The position numbers and the translations under genes are program-made. From positions 496,001 through 560,000 of the forward strand of contig JADANN010000339.1 of NCBI GenBank assembly GCA_018806985.1: a DNA stretch of 64,000 bases. The letters run 5' to 3'. Source of the stretch: Angiostrongylus vasorum. Its lineage: Eukaryota > Nematoda > Chromadorea > Rhabditida > Metastrongylidae. Each line of letters begins with the position of its first letter. Within the stretch, counting starts at the first letter, position 1. The notes beneath the pieces were generated by a model. The model was not told the origin of the DNA, ran no database searches, and saw nothing but the letters and a program-made list of their open reading frames with translations. Shown one piece after another: positions 1 through 14,100 of this stretch.

Positions 1-1559
1 ATCAGAGCGCACTAGTTCTTCATGGCCAATTCTTGGTGCTTATAAAGTGTTGTCATCGCCATAGCTAAAACAGTGGATTCCGAACTCTTTCGTTCAAATT
101 TTAGTTGAGCGGTAACTTTGTCACTGTGTCCTAATAAGACTTTGTGTATTGAGTAAGAATTTCCTGATCGGCCACGTTTTCGATAACCGCGTTAGTCTCA
201 ACAGAATCGATGGAAGTGAGACACAGCGACACCTTGGATTCTTCTAACTTCGGTTCACAGCACTTCAGTACTTGTTAATCTTGCTGCTGTACGATTATAC
301 ATAAGTCTGCAAATTAGAAAAAATCACACGGCCAACGCTTGCAGGCGACATACAGTAAACCGATGAGCGAGCGATGTTTACTTCTCATAGAACAATACGG
401 TATTGCTGACACCTCATCGACTAGACAGCTTACTCCCTGAAAGTAAGTGACCGAAAAGACGAACAGTACTATGTAAAGACTGGTGATAGATTTTCCATAA
501 GTTCTCGACTGATCTGCATGAATATGTACCAAAGAAGTTTCTAAAAATAGGGCCTCTGAGATCACAGACTTTCCAATATCATGAAGTCAAATGTTAATTG
601 ATGAACGTGGCTCTCCAAGTGGTCACATTCCGTCTATGTCGTATTTCATTTCATTCCTGGATGAAGTGAGTTTCAGACTGAAGTCTGGAAGCGGTAATGT
701 TGGTGTTGTAATAGACTCAGCCCCGATGGTCCATCCAGATAACCTTTCCAATCCGCGGAACTCCATCTAGACTCGTTGCCTTTTCTTCTCCAGATCTTTT
801 TCAGACCTCCTTCAAAGTATTCACCAGAAAATAGTCAGACATTCAGTTTCTAAAAACCTTGGCGTTAAAGATGACAACTTTGCAGAAGAGTCTTTGTTTT
901 CTATATTCCTCCCAACAAACATAGATATTGGAGAATCGGTGTTGTTTATTTTCAAAAGCGGTAAAGGCCTACGTATATTTACATTTATTTCACCATTATT
1001 GTTTATTTAAACTGTTGGCCCCTAAAACGAACCGATCTTCACAGCAAAGTTACAGTTAGAGATGGCGCAAACTCCAACAACTCCTTAACAATTGCGTGTT
1101 CCGAGAAAAAAAGTTTATTTTTTCTGATTCACTAATGGCATTTGTTGAAGTTTGTCTCCGCATCTTTCCATTGACAATCTTATCATATTCATACCAAGTG
1201 ATATCAAGACAAGACCTCAATCAAAAAGGAAGAACAACTGTGGAGAGTCCACTTGGAGCCACCCGGCTCTGAAAAGGGCGAAGGCGCTGAGGCGATACTC
1301 GAATAAAGTTTGTTTTATAAACCTCGTATCAGCTTATTCATGAGGAAGTGCGTGTTGATCTATCATGTCGAAGTTAAATTAAAGTCGGTCTTTGAAATAT
1401 GATGAAATACTGCTTCCAATATCAGTGTGGCTACATTGTAACAATGGAGCCTGAAAGAACTCTTGAATGATTCCCTCTCGGAAAAGACGTATAAGGAAAA
1501 GGATTGCCATACATTGTCGTGCAGTAGCAAAAGCTTCAAATCTATTTTTTTGTGTCCTT
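1..1559. other. no gene recognised; one short repeat tail
   Basis: I see no exon here with both a good acceptor and a good donor in an open frame. The upstream half of the first Kunitz unit (exon at 2037) should lie in or before this stretch, but I could not find it. Around 1225-1315 there is a short segment (GGCTCTGAAAAGGGCGAAGG, then CGAATAAAGTTTG) that resembles tails near 3330, 15225 and 35400, so it is probably transposon 3' debris. Confidence 0.5.
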
Positions 1560-1915
1560 ATTAATTACTTGAATGTTTGCATGGCCCGTCTTCACTAGTT
1601 GTGTGGGTCCCAGCATCACTTCCATTATTTCGGAGTTTTGCTGGTCCATTGTGGTCTTCTCGAAGTCAGTCCATCCAAAGTCTGGCCCCACGTCGCCACC
1701 CTTGTGGATCACAGGGAGATTTGCCACCATGCGACTAGTTCAATACCAGGACGGTGGTGGATCCTGGTATTGGTTCACTCTCAGACAAGCGTTTTGATGA
1801 AACGCTGGACTCGTTCTCAGCTTAGGAGGGCCTGCTGAGGGGGATGAGTCCCGCCGCTGCACGTCAAAGCCGGACACCCAGGAACACCTCTCAGCCACGA
1901 TGAGGCGGTAAACCA
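1560..1915 (+). repeat. dispersed repeat family C, copy 1
   Basis: About 360 bp, recurring at 54925-55290 in the same orientation and at 30640-31015 and 56195-56590 inverted. Shared landmarks are a CACTAGTTGTGTGGG start block, GGATCACAGGGAGATTTGCC in the middle, an imperfect hairpin around ACCAGGACGGTGGTGG / CCTGGTATTGG, and a CAGGAACACCTCTCAGCCAC end block. No coding capacity is conserved between copies. It is probably a non-autonomous mobile element of unknown class. Confidence 0.75.
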
Positions 1916-2036
1916 TTGAAAGAGGTGTTCTTATTATCGTTTTTAGTCGGAAAAATTGTATTGCTAAAATAGTTCCACTGCAAAATATGAATTCTCGTTG
2001 ATATTAAGTATTGAGAACCTCTATTAAGATTTTCAG

Positions 2037-2146
2037 ATGCCAACAGTTCTGGTACGACGGATGTCATGGACGATCGCGTAATATTTTCTCTGATCTTGAA
2101 ACATGTGAACAGATGTGTGAGGCTACGAACATTTTGACCAGGGCTG
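2037..2146 (+). CDS. mec-9: Kunitz unit 1, C-terminal half exon
   Basis: The acceptor ATTTTCAG ends at 2036; the exon opens with one base completing a codon, then reads CQQFWYDGC and ends around ETCEQMCE. This matches the second half of a Kunitz/BPTI fold: the third Cys, F-x-Y-x-G-C with the fourth Cys, then the fifth and sixth Cys spaced as T-C-x3-C. The donor chosen is GCTG|GTGTGT (phase 1), which joins in frame to the next Kunitz exon at 5426. The matching N-terminal half, with the reactive-site loop, was not located upstream. Seen directly: motif and splice sites. Inferred: membership in the same gene as the downstream modules. Confidence 0.7.
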
Positions 2147-5100
2147 GTGTGTTCGTAAAAATCGAACTTGTAAACTCTGTTAGAAAACAACCACAAGGAT
2201 GCTGAGATACGAATAGATCTCGGGGCTTTAGATGGGCCAGCGATTAGTGTTTCCCAGGGAGCCACGTGTAAATGTTATTTTTATAATATTAAATATATGG
2301 CCTTAACTTGAGGTCACGTTAAGGATAAGGAGGTTCCAATTACGTCTGTTAACAACAATTATCGCCATATAAGAAAGAAATTTTTTGAAATCAAACTATG
2401 GTTTTCTCATCGACGCCACTTCTTTTCTTTGCGTTACTCAACAGAAAGGTGGCGTTTCTAATAAAGAGGAAGAATTTGAAAGCAGTTAATAAGTACAAAT
2501 AAATAAGGCAGTAAGTAGAAGTTAAACATCGTGATTTCGACTGCAGCTCAGCTTAACTGATTTCCATTCCGAATTATACTTTCTGAACATTTTTGTTGAC
2601 AGTATTGCTGACAGCACCGTTAGGCTAAAAAAAAAGTGGACGAGAAAAATGCAAAGCAAGGACGTCGCTTGGTCTCGTGGATAGCACATGAGCTCCCGGA
2701 AAAAAGCAATCGCTGGCTCGAAGCCTTAATAGGGGTTCCGAGTTCTGCTCTTATTATAGCATTCTTCTGGTTGCATTTGACATTATACCTTGAAAGGAAA
2801 ATAGAATATGCAGTAAACAAAAAAGTGAAAACACTACATTAGAATAATGAGCATAAGGGACACGAGTGCCTAAGTGTTTGAAGGTGATGCCTTTTAATAC
2901 ACAGCTCATCGGTTCACTTTTTCTTCCTGGCTTCCCAGTTTAGGAGAATTCGCACCAGACCTTTTTAGGATGGTAAACTGATTTGATATGTTTTTTAAAT
3001 TGTATAGCTTGCACGAGGTTGATATACATACTTATTTCGGAAAACGTTTCGACGTCTTCGTTTTCATCAGAGCCGATGAACCGAGTCGGTGTTCCACAGT
3101 TGTTCATCTTGTCGACGTCTATGCTAGCTGATAATAATACCGACTTTTACAGGATGGACTGCCTGGAAGCAACAAGTTGTTATAAACGAATAGTCACTAT
3201 TATCAACAATCAGTATCCTGTATAAAAGAGCACAGCCGGCTGAGTATGGCTCATTCGAGAGATGCTCCAATGAGGAAGATCCGATTCGATACGAAGACGA
3301 AGACACCACTTTGAGAAGACGAACAATTGTGGACCATCGACTTGGAGGACGATCCACTCGCCTCTGATGAAGACAAAGACGTTGACACGTTAGCCAAATA
3401 AAATTTGTTTATCTAATGTAAGCTCAACAATTTAAACACATACTGAGTTGATACTCCAGTAAAAACCATGTTAGTAATTGTACAGGCCTTAAATAAATTT
3501 AAGGATGCATAATGGAGTCGAATGAATGGCACATCCCTCCATGGATCAGCACCGAACGTTTGATCCTTATAAAGCCGTTAAGGTCACCAAAAGTTGTAGT
3601 TGTAGATAATTGGTACTCATAAACAGGAAACATGGGGCCAGACATTCACGTGGCACCTGCTGTGCGACTTATCTCAGAGCTAACTCAAGCATACATCACT
3701 AGAGCATCTATTCGTTGATGTGGTCAGCCTGAGCTACCCAGTGGGGTCCACTACCCCCGAAGGATAGCAAAGAAAAACACCAAAAAGTTTATCACGCATT
3801 CATAAACTGTAAATGACCACAGTTCGAAAAAATTCGTCCGGTATTCCACTTCATTCTAATCGACAGCATGTGATTCCCAAGATTCAAACATCGCAAGAGA
3901 TCGCTGTATTTTTGAACACCTAGTAACTTGGCGGTGCCGCTTAAAAACGTCACTGAAGCATCGTCGAAGTCTTTGTTTTAAATGGTGCTACCCAGTTCTT
4001 TTCCTGGACTTCTATGAAGATTTATTGAACAGGTTTCGATTCAAAGCGACCTCGTTCCGATTTATTGGTTCATTCCTATCCAAGGCTTGCTGCCTGTTCA
4101 ACAACTGATAGTGGGTTTCAACCCTATGTGAGCGCTTCGAACTTGCGTCATCTCTGAGAAAACCCACTTAATCATCAGAAATCGAATATGTATCACGATG
4201 TCAAGCACTTTACTTTGCCTAACAATTGAGTTTCCTTTTTTCCTCACTAATACCACCTCATTTCGGTTGAGAAACTAGCCCTGCCTCATGCCTTCCTGCA
4301 CTTTTGCTCTTACACGTTGTCTTTTATTTCCTTCGATTTTTCACTCCTTTCATCAACAACTGCTTTCATCTTTCCCATTGTATACAATTCTTTTAAAGTT
4401 TTTCATGCATTTTATTCTTCAAGTTTCTCACCTTTCATCTCTGTTTTTCTCTCTTTTTACTCCTACCTACGACTACTTTTACTACCTGTCACGTCTACGA
4501 TGAAAAGGAATATTCAAGAGAATGCAATAAAAGCTAGTCTTCACCTTATTCTCTCGAGAAAGGATGAGACGCTGTAAAAAAAATTGAGGTTGTGGATTAC
4601 ATTGAAGTAGACAATGAATTGTTATATGTCGAGCTCAGCTGTCGCCATTTCCGACATTCAACATTGTTCTTCCTCCCTTCTTTTCGCCTACCTTTTTGCA
4701 CATTTTCCAGACTTCTCATTAATCCCCAAATTGCGAATTCTTCCATGCAAAGCTGGTTGTAGATGTTTCTCTGCACTCACTACTACTCACTCGCGTAATT
4801 AAAATGAAGAGAATTTAAGCAATTATCCTGAAATCTGATAAGCACTGCAGTTATATTGTTGGATGTCATCCAAAATTGGTTTATTCTCTCTGATTCGCCT
4901 ATCTAAACAAATTTCATTCGTTATTGATGACAACGAATCAAATTGTGGGTGGCGACTGATTGAAGGAGGAGACGGCATTGCCGCTGCCGCCCACGTTTCC
5001 GCTTATCCCAGCGCCTTCATCGCCTCGGGGAATTGGGGCTTCATTCGCATAACGGCCAGAGCGAGCGAATCAATGCTTGGGGCGCTCCTGAATGCTGTTG

Positions 5101-8100
5101 TGCCCTTATAGATCACCATCTACGACGGCCATTTTTGATCGAATTCAACTCATCGAATATGAAATGCCGCCATCGGTCCATTCGTCGTCAATGCACTCGT
5201 CATCTGTCCAAGCTAATCCCCATAGTAGAGTGTCGAACGATGTCGACGACAACAAGATACCAAAAAACCTGAACAGATTTATTCATGTAAATTGTTCTGC
5301 CACTATCAATTCATTGCTGTGGTGGGCCTCAACTGTGCTACAAATTCAAATATTCACTACTCCACCTTTAGATTTTCGAATAGTCTACCTCATTACCCAT
5401 TTGTCACTCATTGCTTCTCGTTCAGAAATATGCTGGGACAAGTTCGATGTGAACTATCGCAATCAATGCTTAAACGGTACGTTCATTCTTGTGCTATATT
5501 TTTTGCCCTTATGAATTGGCCATTTGCATAGAACAAATCGATCTTATCGATTTCACCATGATCCAAACATGGTACTGTAGTAGTAAAACAAAAGGAAATA
5601 AATAATGGAATGGTGCTGAGTTTCTACGTTTCAAAAATTCAGCAGATCACCCATGCAATTCTAGAATGTACGCATCCCATAAGTTGTTAGCATGGATTTT
5701 CTACTTTATTCCAAATACTGTGGAATCATTATGTTCTATATGTGGTTACAGTAGGAAACGAAACTATAATACCGTACTTTTGTCACTTTTTTTGAGTGTG
5801 ATGTTTTAGAAACAAAAGGAAGAGTGCCAAGCATTGCCCGTTAAGGATATTTTCCTCTTTTCATGAAATTTTGGGTAGGGGTGGTCACCGACGAAATATG
5901 CCTCGCAAAGGCTAGTGTATTACTCCGATTCATTAGTGATCGACTGACTCATTTTTTATTTTTTAAGAACGAATTTGCATTGATCAATATGCATGTTAAG
6001 CACTGCAGAGCAGCTCATTCTGTTTTGTTCTTTTCTATGGGAATGTTGACGGATAGCAACATCATAGAGCTGGAATTGAATTCTTTACTACCGATAGTTG
6101 AAAATTCCATGAGTACATTTTTAAGGTCATTGGAAACAACGGTATTATTTTGATCATGGCTCGTTAACATGCAGACAATTCTGGTACGACGGATGCCGAT
6201 CGGATTCAAGAAATATGTTTGAAGATCTGCTAACCTGCCAATGGTTGTGCGAATTCCAACCAATGTATAAATCAAGTAAGTTCTTAAAGGCTTTATTAAA
6301 AATTGGAAGCGCACAGCGTAGTGGTAAAGAGGGCTGATGGATACAGTACACACATTGTCATTCGTTCGATCCTGCGCCCCCGAACGAACCAAGCCATCAA
6401 TTCTGCCAGAGTGTGTGGATAAAATTTGTCTCCCGAGATAAAGCCCTCGACTTCATAAATTGGCAAACCCTTGTAAACGATTATAAGGGCCTAATATGCA
6501 TTCAGTCAACTCTATTATAGCTACGAATGGAGTCGAGTGCAGGGTGCACCTCTGAGGAGTTGATCAATGCCGAATGCATTGGCTTTCGATCTCTTTATAG
6601 AAAAAGTACTCAAAGTTGTGCGAAATTCCTACCAACTTTTTGTCGAGTTCTAGTTTCCTCATGGATTTAAGTGAATCAGCGCGTAGAATTTGGTAATCAG
6701 TGGTCCGTGCCAAAAATACGGTTGCGAATGTCAGCAAAGGCATGCGACTTTTTTTGGATTGTTATGCCCTTCCAGTCTCCCATATGACTTTACTGTCTCC
6801 TTATTTTTTGCATCTCCATCCTATGGCTATATCCTCATCTTCGTTTTGATCTCCAGCTTTTTTTCGCAAGTACATTTAAGCTCTGAAAAGTATGCGTTTC
6901 TTTACCTAACCCTTTTCGGCTTGCCTTAACTGCTTCCTTGCTGTCTTAGTTTTTCTTACATTCACTCCTCTTCACCACTGCAGTTTTTTTTCTTTGTTGC
7001 TGACTTTCTTCCTTACTGTTCTTCATATCTTTCTCCCATGCCTTAGCTGCTGTTCATATATCTCAAAGTATTCCAATCGTGTATTTTCTCATTCTATCTT
7101 CTCCTATACTTTACTTCGTATCCTTTCCCTCTTTGCCGTTTTGTGCACCTCCCTTTCTCATATCTCTCTCTCTCTCTCTCTATATTGTGTTATATATCTC
7201 TTTTTCAATAGCCTTCTTTCTCTACATCTCTCTCGTTCTGATCTCTGCCTTCCTATTTCTCGTTTTTCCTGCTTTTTTCTACATCGTTCTTCTTCTACGT
7301 TCTTTTTTGTCACTATTGTTTTCTCTCCCCTTTTTTCTCCCAGTGTTTCCGCATCTCTTCCTCAATCTTCTTTGTTTTTCTTAATCTCTTCTCTTTCTCG
7401 ACTTCCTTTTTTCTTGCTCTCCCTTGTCTCGTTCTCTTTCTTCCTTTCACTCTCATTTCTCCTCTTCTCATTGTCTCCGCAGCAAACGTCTACACTTCTT
7501 ATCTGTCATTTTGAATTCATTTAAGCTTTTTTTAAGCACCTTTGCTTGCATTATCAAAAACTGTTTCATCAAAAGTATATACAGAAGAACCTTAATATTC
7601 AGGAGCCTGTCTACAGGATTTCGATAGCCACTACAAGGACCAATGTAGTGGCGGTCGATGGAGACAACAGTATTATTTCGACAGGAATGCCAAGGTTTGT
7701 TGGATCAAAACTGGATATTTTGTGCAATAAAGGAATAGTTTCCGTTTAGAAACTATCGACTGAAATCTGAATGTTTGTTTCCTACAGTTTCATAAAACCT
7801 GAAAATCCCTCTATCATCTGCCTGGCGAAAAGGATTTCGGCTGTGGGATTACGATAAACACGATGATGTTAATTCTCCAGTTAAAATCATTCGAAAGACC
7901 AGTAAAAAATGAAGCAACGGAACAATAGACGTTCTGAAGAAACTCGTTAGCATAACAACAAATCGCCGGTCCATAAAGGTTGGCTGGCGTTTTCCTATGG
8001 CAACCAAGAACATTTCGGCAAATGCCCTCTCTTGGCTACAGAGAGATACGCACTCGACGCTATATTCAAGGATCGATGGCAATAGTTATCTAGACGCTTT

Positions 8101-11100
8101 AGAATGACGATATTCGAGACCCTGCAGTAAATTTCAGTTGAACAACAGAGTCCACTATTACATATAAAAGGAAGAAAAAAGTCCCAACAAAAGTTTTCCA
8201 TTGGAAGAGCTATCATTCTTACCTTCTATAGTCATTAATCATCAAGTGACCCCTGTGGAAATCACTGAAGTCTCGAGTCCACTTCTAATCAGAGCCATAG
8301 TTGCCTAATACTCTCCGTTTGCACGAAAGGTGTGAAGTCCCTCACATTTGAGGTATGGAACCCTTTATTCTTACCGCTAGGGAAGAAGAAAAAAATCGAT
8401 GAACACAGAAATGAATCACTGTGACAAAATACGAAAAAATCTGTGTAAAAGAATAAATTTAAGGGTTGAGCAATGTTGTTATTTTAGAGGTGCATATCGT
8501 TTTGGTACGATGGTTGCACCGGTGAAAGTGAAAATATCTTTCAAGATGAAAGTTCATGTCTACACACATGTGAGAATCCAGCGAAAAAACGATCGTGGGT
8601 TATAGATTCCTTCAAAATTATTGGCTGAAAGATGCTTGTTGTGTATTTTCCATCAATTTCCAAAAAACATGAAATGGTCAGGGGTAACTCCAATTGCTAT
8701 ATTTAGTAAAACTTGTTAGGATCAAAAGGATGGTGATGTAAAATGTGCTTCTTGTAGTGTTCGAAAGAACATATTCTTCCAATACCAGACATGTTTACAC
8801 CACGTTTCTGAAGATTTTTGGGGTTTTTTTCCATTGAGAATGAAGTTATGTTAAGAATGCACAGGCGAAACGAAGGACTCGCATGGTGTGGTGGTGAACA
8901 CGTTAGCCCCCGTAAAGGGAAGCAGCGTGTTCGGTCCCCACCGCAGACACCATCCGTCCGGAGTTTTGTAAATATCTCAGCAACATTGTGGTTATATTTC
9001 ACACAACACCCTGCCATTAAAAAAAATAGTAAGTAAAAATAAACAACAGTAAATAAAAATTGACGGCATTGAAGTTATGTTATTTCGTGTATAGAAATGT
9101 TTTTAGCATATCAGCAGCGGCATACTGAAGAAAGGAATAAAATGAAGGAACCACTGGCGGAGGTGAACAGTGAGTTCTTCCTTAAAATCAGGCTTAGTAA
9201 GAACATACATAAAATGGTTGAATAGATAAGATAGATAGATAGAAGACCGCATTTATTCACACGCACTGCCAACTATTTCCACCAGGAGCGTTGGTATGAC
9301 ATTTTTCGTTAACATCGATTTCATGGTATTTGATCGAAGGTACAAGAGCAAGAGCAAGGATTCCATTGCCCATGGACAAACCAAGAACAGCACTAAGGCG
9401 TTTCCTCTTTTGGGGCTTACATAATCTCCTTATGGGATCTCTCATTTTTACAGTTTTCCGTTCGCTGGTGTCCACCTCGTCTAGCTCTCCTATGAAAGTC
9501 TTGGGCACGTGTCTTCATAGCTTTCATGAGCAGCGCTGTAATAACGTTTGCTGACTCTGAACAAAATCTCATGACCTCTTGAACTATTTGATTATAGCAT
9601 TTCGATAGGGCCAAGGTGTAGAATGTAATCTGCTTATAAACAAAGAGTATGTAGCGCAGTAGTTCGAATTGCCTTGCAGTGCACACATGGTATATGGTTT
9701 GGATTTGCGCCCTAGCAACCGAGCCCTGCAACCCACCAGGATCAGCATATTGCTTAGTCTCAAAGGATAAAGCTACCAATATGACACATCAATAGGTGAC
9801 CACAAGCATGTATGGTTGAATATGCACCTCCAAGATGCTTGACTTGACTTTGTTCGATACATGAAGCATTCCTAAGAGATTGGCCAATAGCGAAAGCTCT
9901 TTGCTTCAATTTCGTATGGTTTATGGCTCATAAAGGAAAGTTTTATGCCATCTCCAACAGCTAGAGAAAAGCAGGGTTGAAACCCGAACGATGAACTCAC
10001 CTATATCTTAAAGAAAACACATACTCGCTTTTTTGGTGAGCCAACCAGACGAAGGAATATCGAGATCGTCCAAATGAAACAGTTAATTTTTATCACAGTG
10101 CTTTCTTCGGAAGGAATGGATCTGTACATGGTGTATTTGACACCGCAAAAATCGCCACATCGTTTTCTTAAAGTGAATGGACAAAATTTGTCTTTTAAGC
10201 TCCCAACAGTACTTATGCCTTCGATAGCAATCAAAGTGGAAATCTAGGGTCTACCATGAGGTGTATGGTTCTCATCGAATTCCTCAAATTTTCTCTACTC
10301 ATCACATCCTACGCCCTCACCTTCTGACTCATATTTATGTCATGTTCTTGTACAGAAGTTTTTTTGTGCTACTGTAATAATATCCATTTTACTCATGACG
10401 TACGAAAACTGACTTCTGACGTCGAAAAAATGACTACGGTCTGAAAACTTTGAAATGAGGTAGACGCTAGTGTGGCTTTTTTGAGACCTCGTTGTAATTT
10501 TTTCTACGGCAATCAACACTATCGAACGCCACCGTTACTGTAATTGCAGATGATTTTACTCTTTAAAACAACTTTGTTGTCTTCTTCTAACACATCTGCC
10601 ACATACCTTGTGAAAATTGATTTAAAGTGAGCTTTGTTGAGAAAGATCAGGAAAATACGTGCCTTTTTTCAGAGCCAAATTTAACCGATATCTGTGCAGT
10701 GTCAAACCCATGTCGTAATAACGGTATATGCGTGTTTGTATGGAAGAAAAACACTTATTACTGCAAATGTGAGAATGGATACACTGGACAAAACTGTACG
10801 GAAAAAATCGGCAAGTGTTCTTCTAATAGTTCATCTGGCGACACTCAGATGGTTCCTAACAAAAAGTGACCAACATTGAAGAAGAACAACTTTAAGCTGT
10901 TGTTTTCGCTTCGTATATCAAATTTCTTCCAAAAGTCTTCCTTTCCACTCCTTAAACAACTGCCTAGCCACCTCTCGATGACTATGGGAAAAACAACGGG
11001 TATTAATGGTCGCCGTACCAGAATAAACGGTATGAAAATTATGTCAGTATTGAAACGTATGATGTTTTGTGCCTAGGAAAGGCGCCGAAATTGTGAACAG

Positions 11101-14100
11101 TTCGACACTTTTCAGTAAATAGTAGACCTAACGAAAAATCTGGGCCAAGGATAATCCTGGAAAGCCCGCGACCTGGGGGATGGCCAAGCGTCTGTTTCTC
11201 TAGACTCCGGAGATAAAAATCTCCTCTAACCACGAATTGAGGGTCTGTTCCAGAGCCCACAGGGCATTTGTTGAGCTCGAACCGTTCAATATTAACAAGC
11301 AACTTTGTTTTCTTACCAGAAAATCTAATGAACTGAAATACAGAGTGCCATTATGTTATCCAAGTCTTCTTTACCCTTTCCACTTGCTACTTAAGGAATC
11401 TTTGGCATAGTTTTAGAGTATGCGGAAAAATTATAGAACTAACATAATGGCACCTACAGTGTATGCGAGTACTAATAGACTTTAATTAAGAATCAGGGAA
11501 AAGAACGATTTATTATTTGGATGAAAGGTAGCTCAAAATATTATGCCACTGCAGATAGCGATCCGTGTGCGGCCCATCCGTGTAAAAATGGAGCCACTTG
11601 CCTGGCAAAGGTGCAGAAGGGAAAAACGACATTCGAATGCTATTGTACAATCGGTTACGGTGGACCACATTGCGATCAAAGTAAGAAGCACCATAAATGA
11701 CAAACATAGACTGTACAATTCATGTTTTTCAACTGCACTTTGTACTTCGCATATACATATAGTCGCCTGTGCAGCAGTTCTGTACCCAAGAGAACAGCAG
11801 AGTATCCCGTTAATTATTATGTGGATGGAATTCATGATGGACGGTCCTTCCTACCGTGTTGTGTCTATGCTAATAAACCCCTTATAAACCTTTACAATGT
11901 TTGACCAAAAATCCAAAAGGAGTTAGGAGCCGTTAAGATTTTTTCTCGAAATCTGAATTCGCAATACCAACGAAAATTTCTCATCAAGTTGGTTTTCTTC
12001 TGTAAACTACCGTTTCTCCATTGTTCATCTTTCGGCAGTTTTTTGATTTATAGGACCATGCGATGTGAATCCATGCCTTCATAACGGTACATGTCGCACA
12101 ACTGCTGGATTGAGTTCTTATTTCTGCGATTGTAAAGAAGGATTTGGCGGAAAAAACTGCGATATTGGTAAGATGTCGCAGATTTGCTTATTAGTCTTGA
12201 AACTGCGTGTATAAGAAATCCAAGCACAGAAGTAGGGCATCTTCTCAAACGAACTACAGAACAAAAGATAATGTCACTTAATAAATAGAACAAGAATTGA
12301 ATGAGTTATATGTCCCTTCTGAGTCTCTTGTCGGCAATAATGCAGTGTCCGTTTCTACATCATCTATTCATTAAGCGATTGGCTTCAAATTACCGGAAGA
12401 ACGATATGGATCGAACGTGTTACTAGTTTCAAGCGGTAAAGCTGAATGGATACAAGAAATGAAAGAAAGACTTGGAGGGCAAAAGAAAACTACGCCGCCG
12501 TCAATAGCTGATGAACCGTACAAAGGTGTGTCTAATTTTTTCAATCCTTTTGTATTTTCTTCAATTATACGAAAAAACATGACACCGTCCATCATGAGCA
12601 CGGTGCTGATTTTTCCTCTCTCGAACTCTCCGAGCCTCTCACCACAAGGGAGTCGGGAAATTAGCACCAAACTTGTCTGAACCCAATTCCCTCTGTCAAA
12701 TTCTTCTAGGACCGCTCAAGTATAGTTATTCTAGGACTCAAGGGCTAATCTACTTGACCAGAACTCAATGACATTTGCAAAGAAGACAAAAATCCTCAAG
12801 CAGCAACCGAATCAGTTCAAAGACTTTCGTGGGTGTAGTATGAGTGGAAACGAGTGGAATGCACAGTCCTCTGATGCGCACAGTATATCTGAACATCAGT
12901 CATGTAAAACAAGTAGATAAAAAATACGAAAAAACTTTTGCGATTGTATGTTTTTTCTTCGTTGATTCGGTACAATGGAAGAAAGTACGGCAACGAAAAG
13001 AAATAGTTCAGATCAACTGACCACAAAAGTGTTTTTCACCATACAAAGTCATCTACAACTCCAAAAAAGTTTTTAGGTTTTTTTCTTTCAGCATAATTAG
13101 CTGCATGGTCAACCTAGCCTCATCTAAAGTGCGATTCCAAACATTCTCGCTGATCGTTTCGTTATCATGTAACCAACCATCATCCATAAATACAGTTGGG
13201 CTCGTGAATAGCTTGTACTGCCGTTTTGAGGATTCATCGTCTTTTCTTCTGATTGATTGACATGTTTAATGCTTTTTGAGCGCAATTTTCTTTGAAATTC
13301 CAACTTAATCGTGCATTGATGTTCCCAGGTCAATGCTTCACCACAGACAGTCGTAGGCCCTTTTGATTTGAACGGAATCTTACCTTTCCGCGACTCGAAT
13401 TACTCGAGCACGACAAGTTCGCGTTATTCTTTTATGAACTGGAAGATTCGACATTTATTTGGCCACTGTATTTAGTTTCTCTGTCAGCTAGTACCTTAAC
13501 AAAATCTTGCTGTACGCGGTATATTTCCAATACAGACTTCAGCATAGATAGTTGACTTTCCTAGTTTTTTGGCAAGTAGGTGCTTACAAATCTTCCTTGT
13601 GGCTAACGTTTGGAGCCACCCTCTAAGTCTTCCTTAGAGCTGCGATTATTTGAGTGAAGTGTACCCAGCAATTGATTCTCGCCGTCTTAGCGGTCGCCTT
13701 GAATGAAGAACGTTACTCGTCAGTGCCCTTTTAAACGGTTCTTGCCGCTGGAATGAACTGATTTCGTCCAGTTCAGTTCTCAGTGTTTCCCATGCTTATG
13801 TTTTCCATTAGCATAATTTGAAAAAGGAGATCTTGTATTAACACTTTTCCTGAATTCAGCTGTTCTACCTTTACTTTCACTTAACTTCACTTATTACACC
13901 ACCTTTTCTTCTTTCTGATGTCTATGCACGTCCTCATTGGCATTACTCTGCTGAGTAAGTTAGAAAGACCAGTCTGTGATTATCTTTCTCGGCACATTAC
14001 CTCACTGTCACTCTCGATTTCATGTGCTGTGTGATAGAAAGCTCTTTAAATTTGGACAGGCTAGCACTTCGAACTAAATTTTGCTTCTATTAAGTGTTAT

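Noticed and set aside
330..440. A candidate first half of Kunitz unit 1 (E-R-C-L-L-L-I-E-Q-Y-G-I-A-D)
   Set aside because: It lacks the second Cys and the aromatic strand, and has a TGA just before the only good donor.
5863..6153. A 96-codon + strand ORF between Kunitz 2 exons
   Set aside because: No Kunitz or EGF cysteine pattern, no splice sites in phase with neighbours.
6994..7524. A 176-codon ORF rich in Leu, Ser and Phe, resembling a membrane protein
   Set aside because: It lies in a polypyrimidine tract, overlapping frames are equally open, and it has no splice context. It is a composition artefact.
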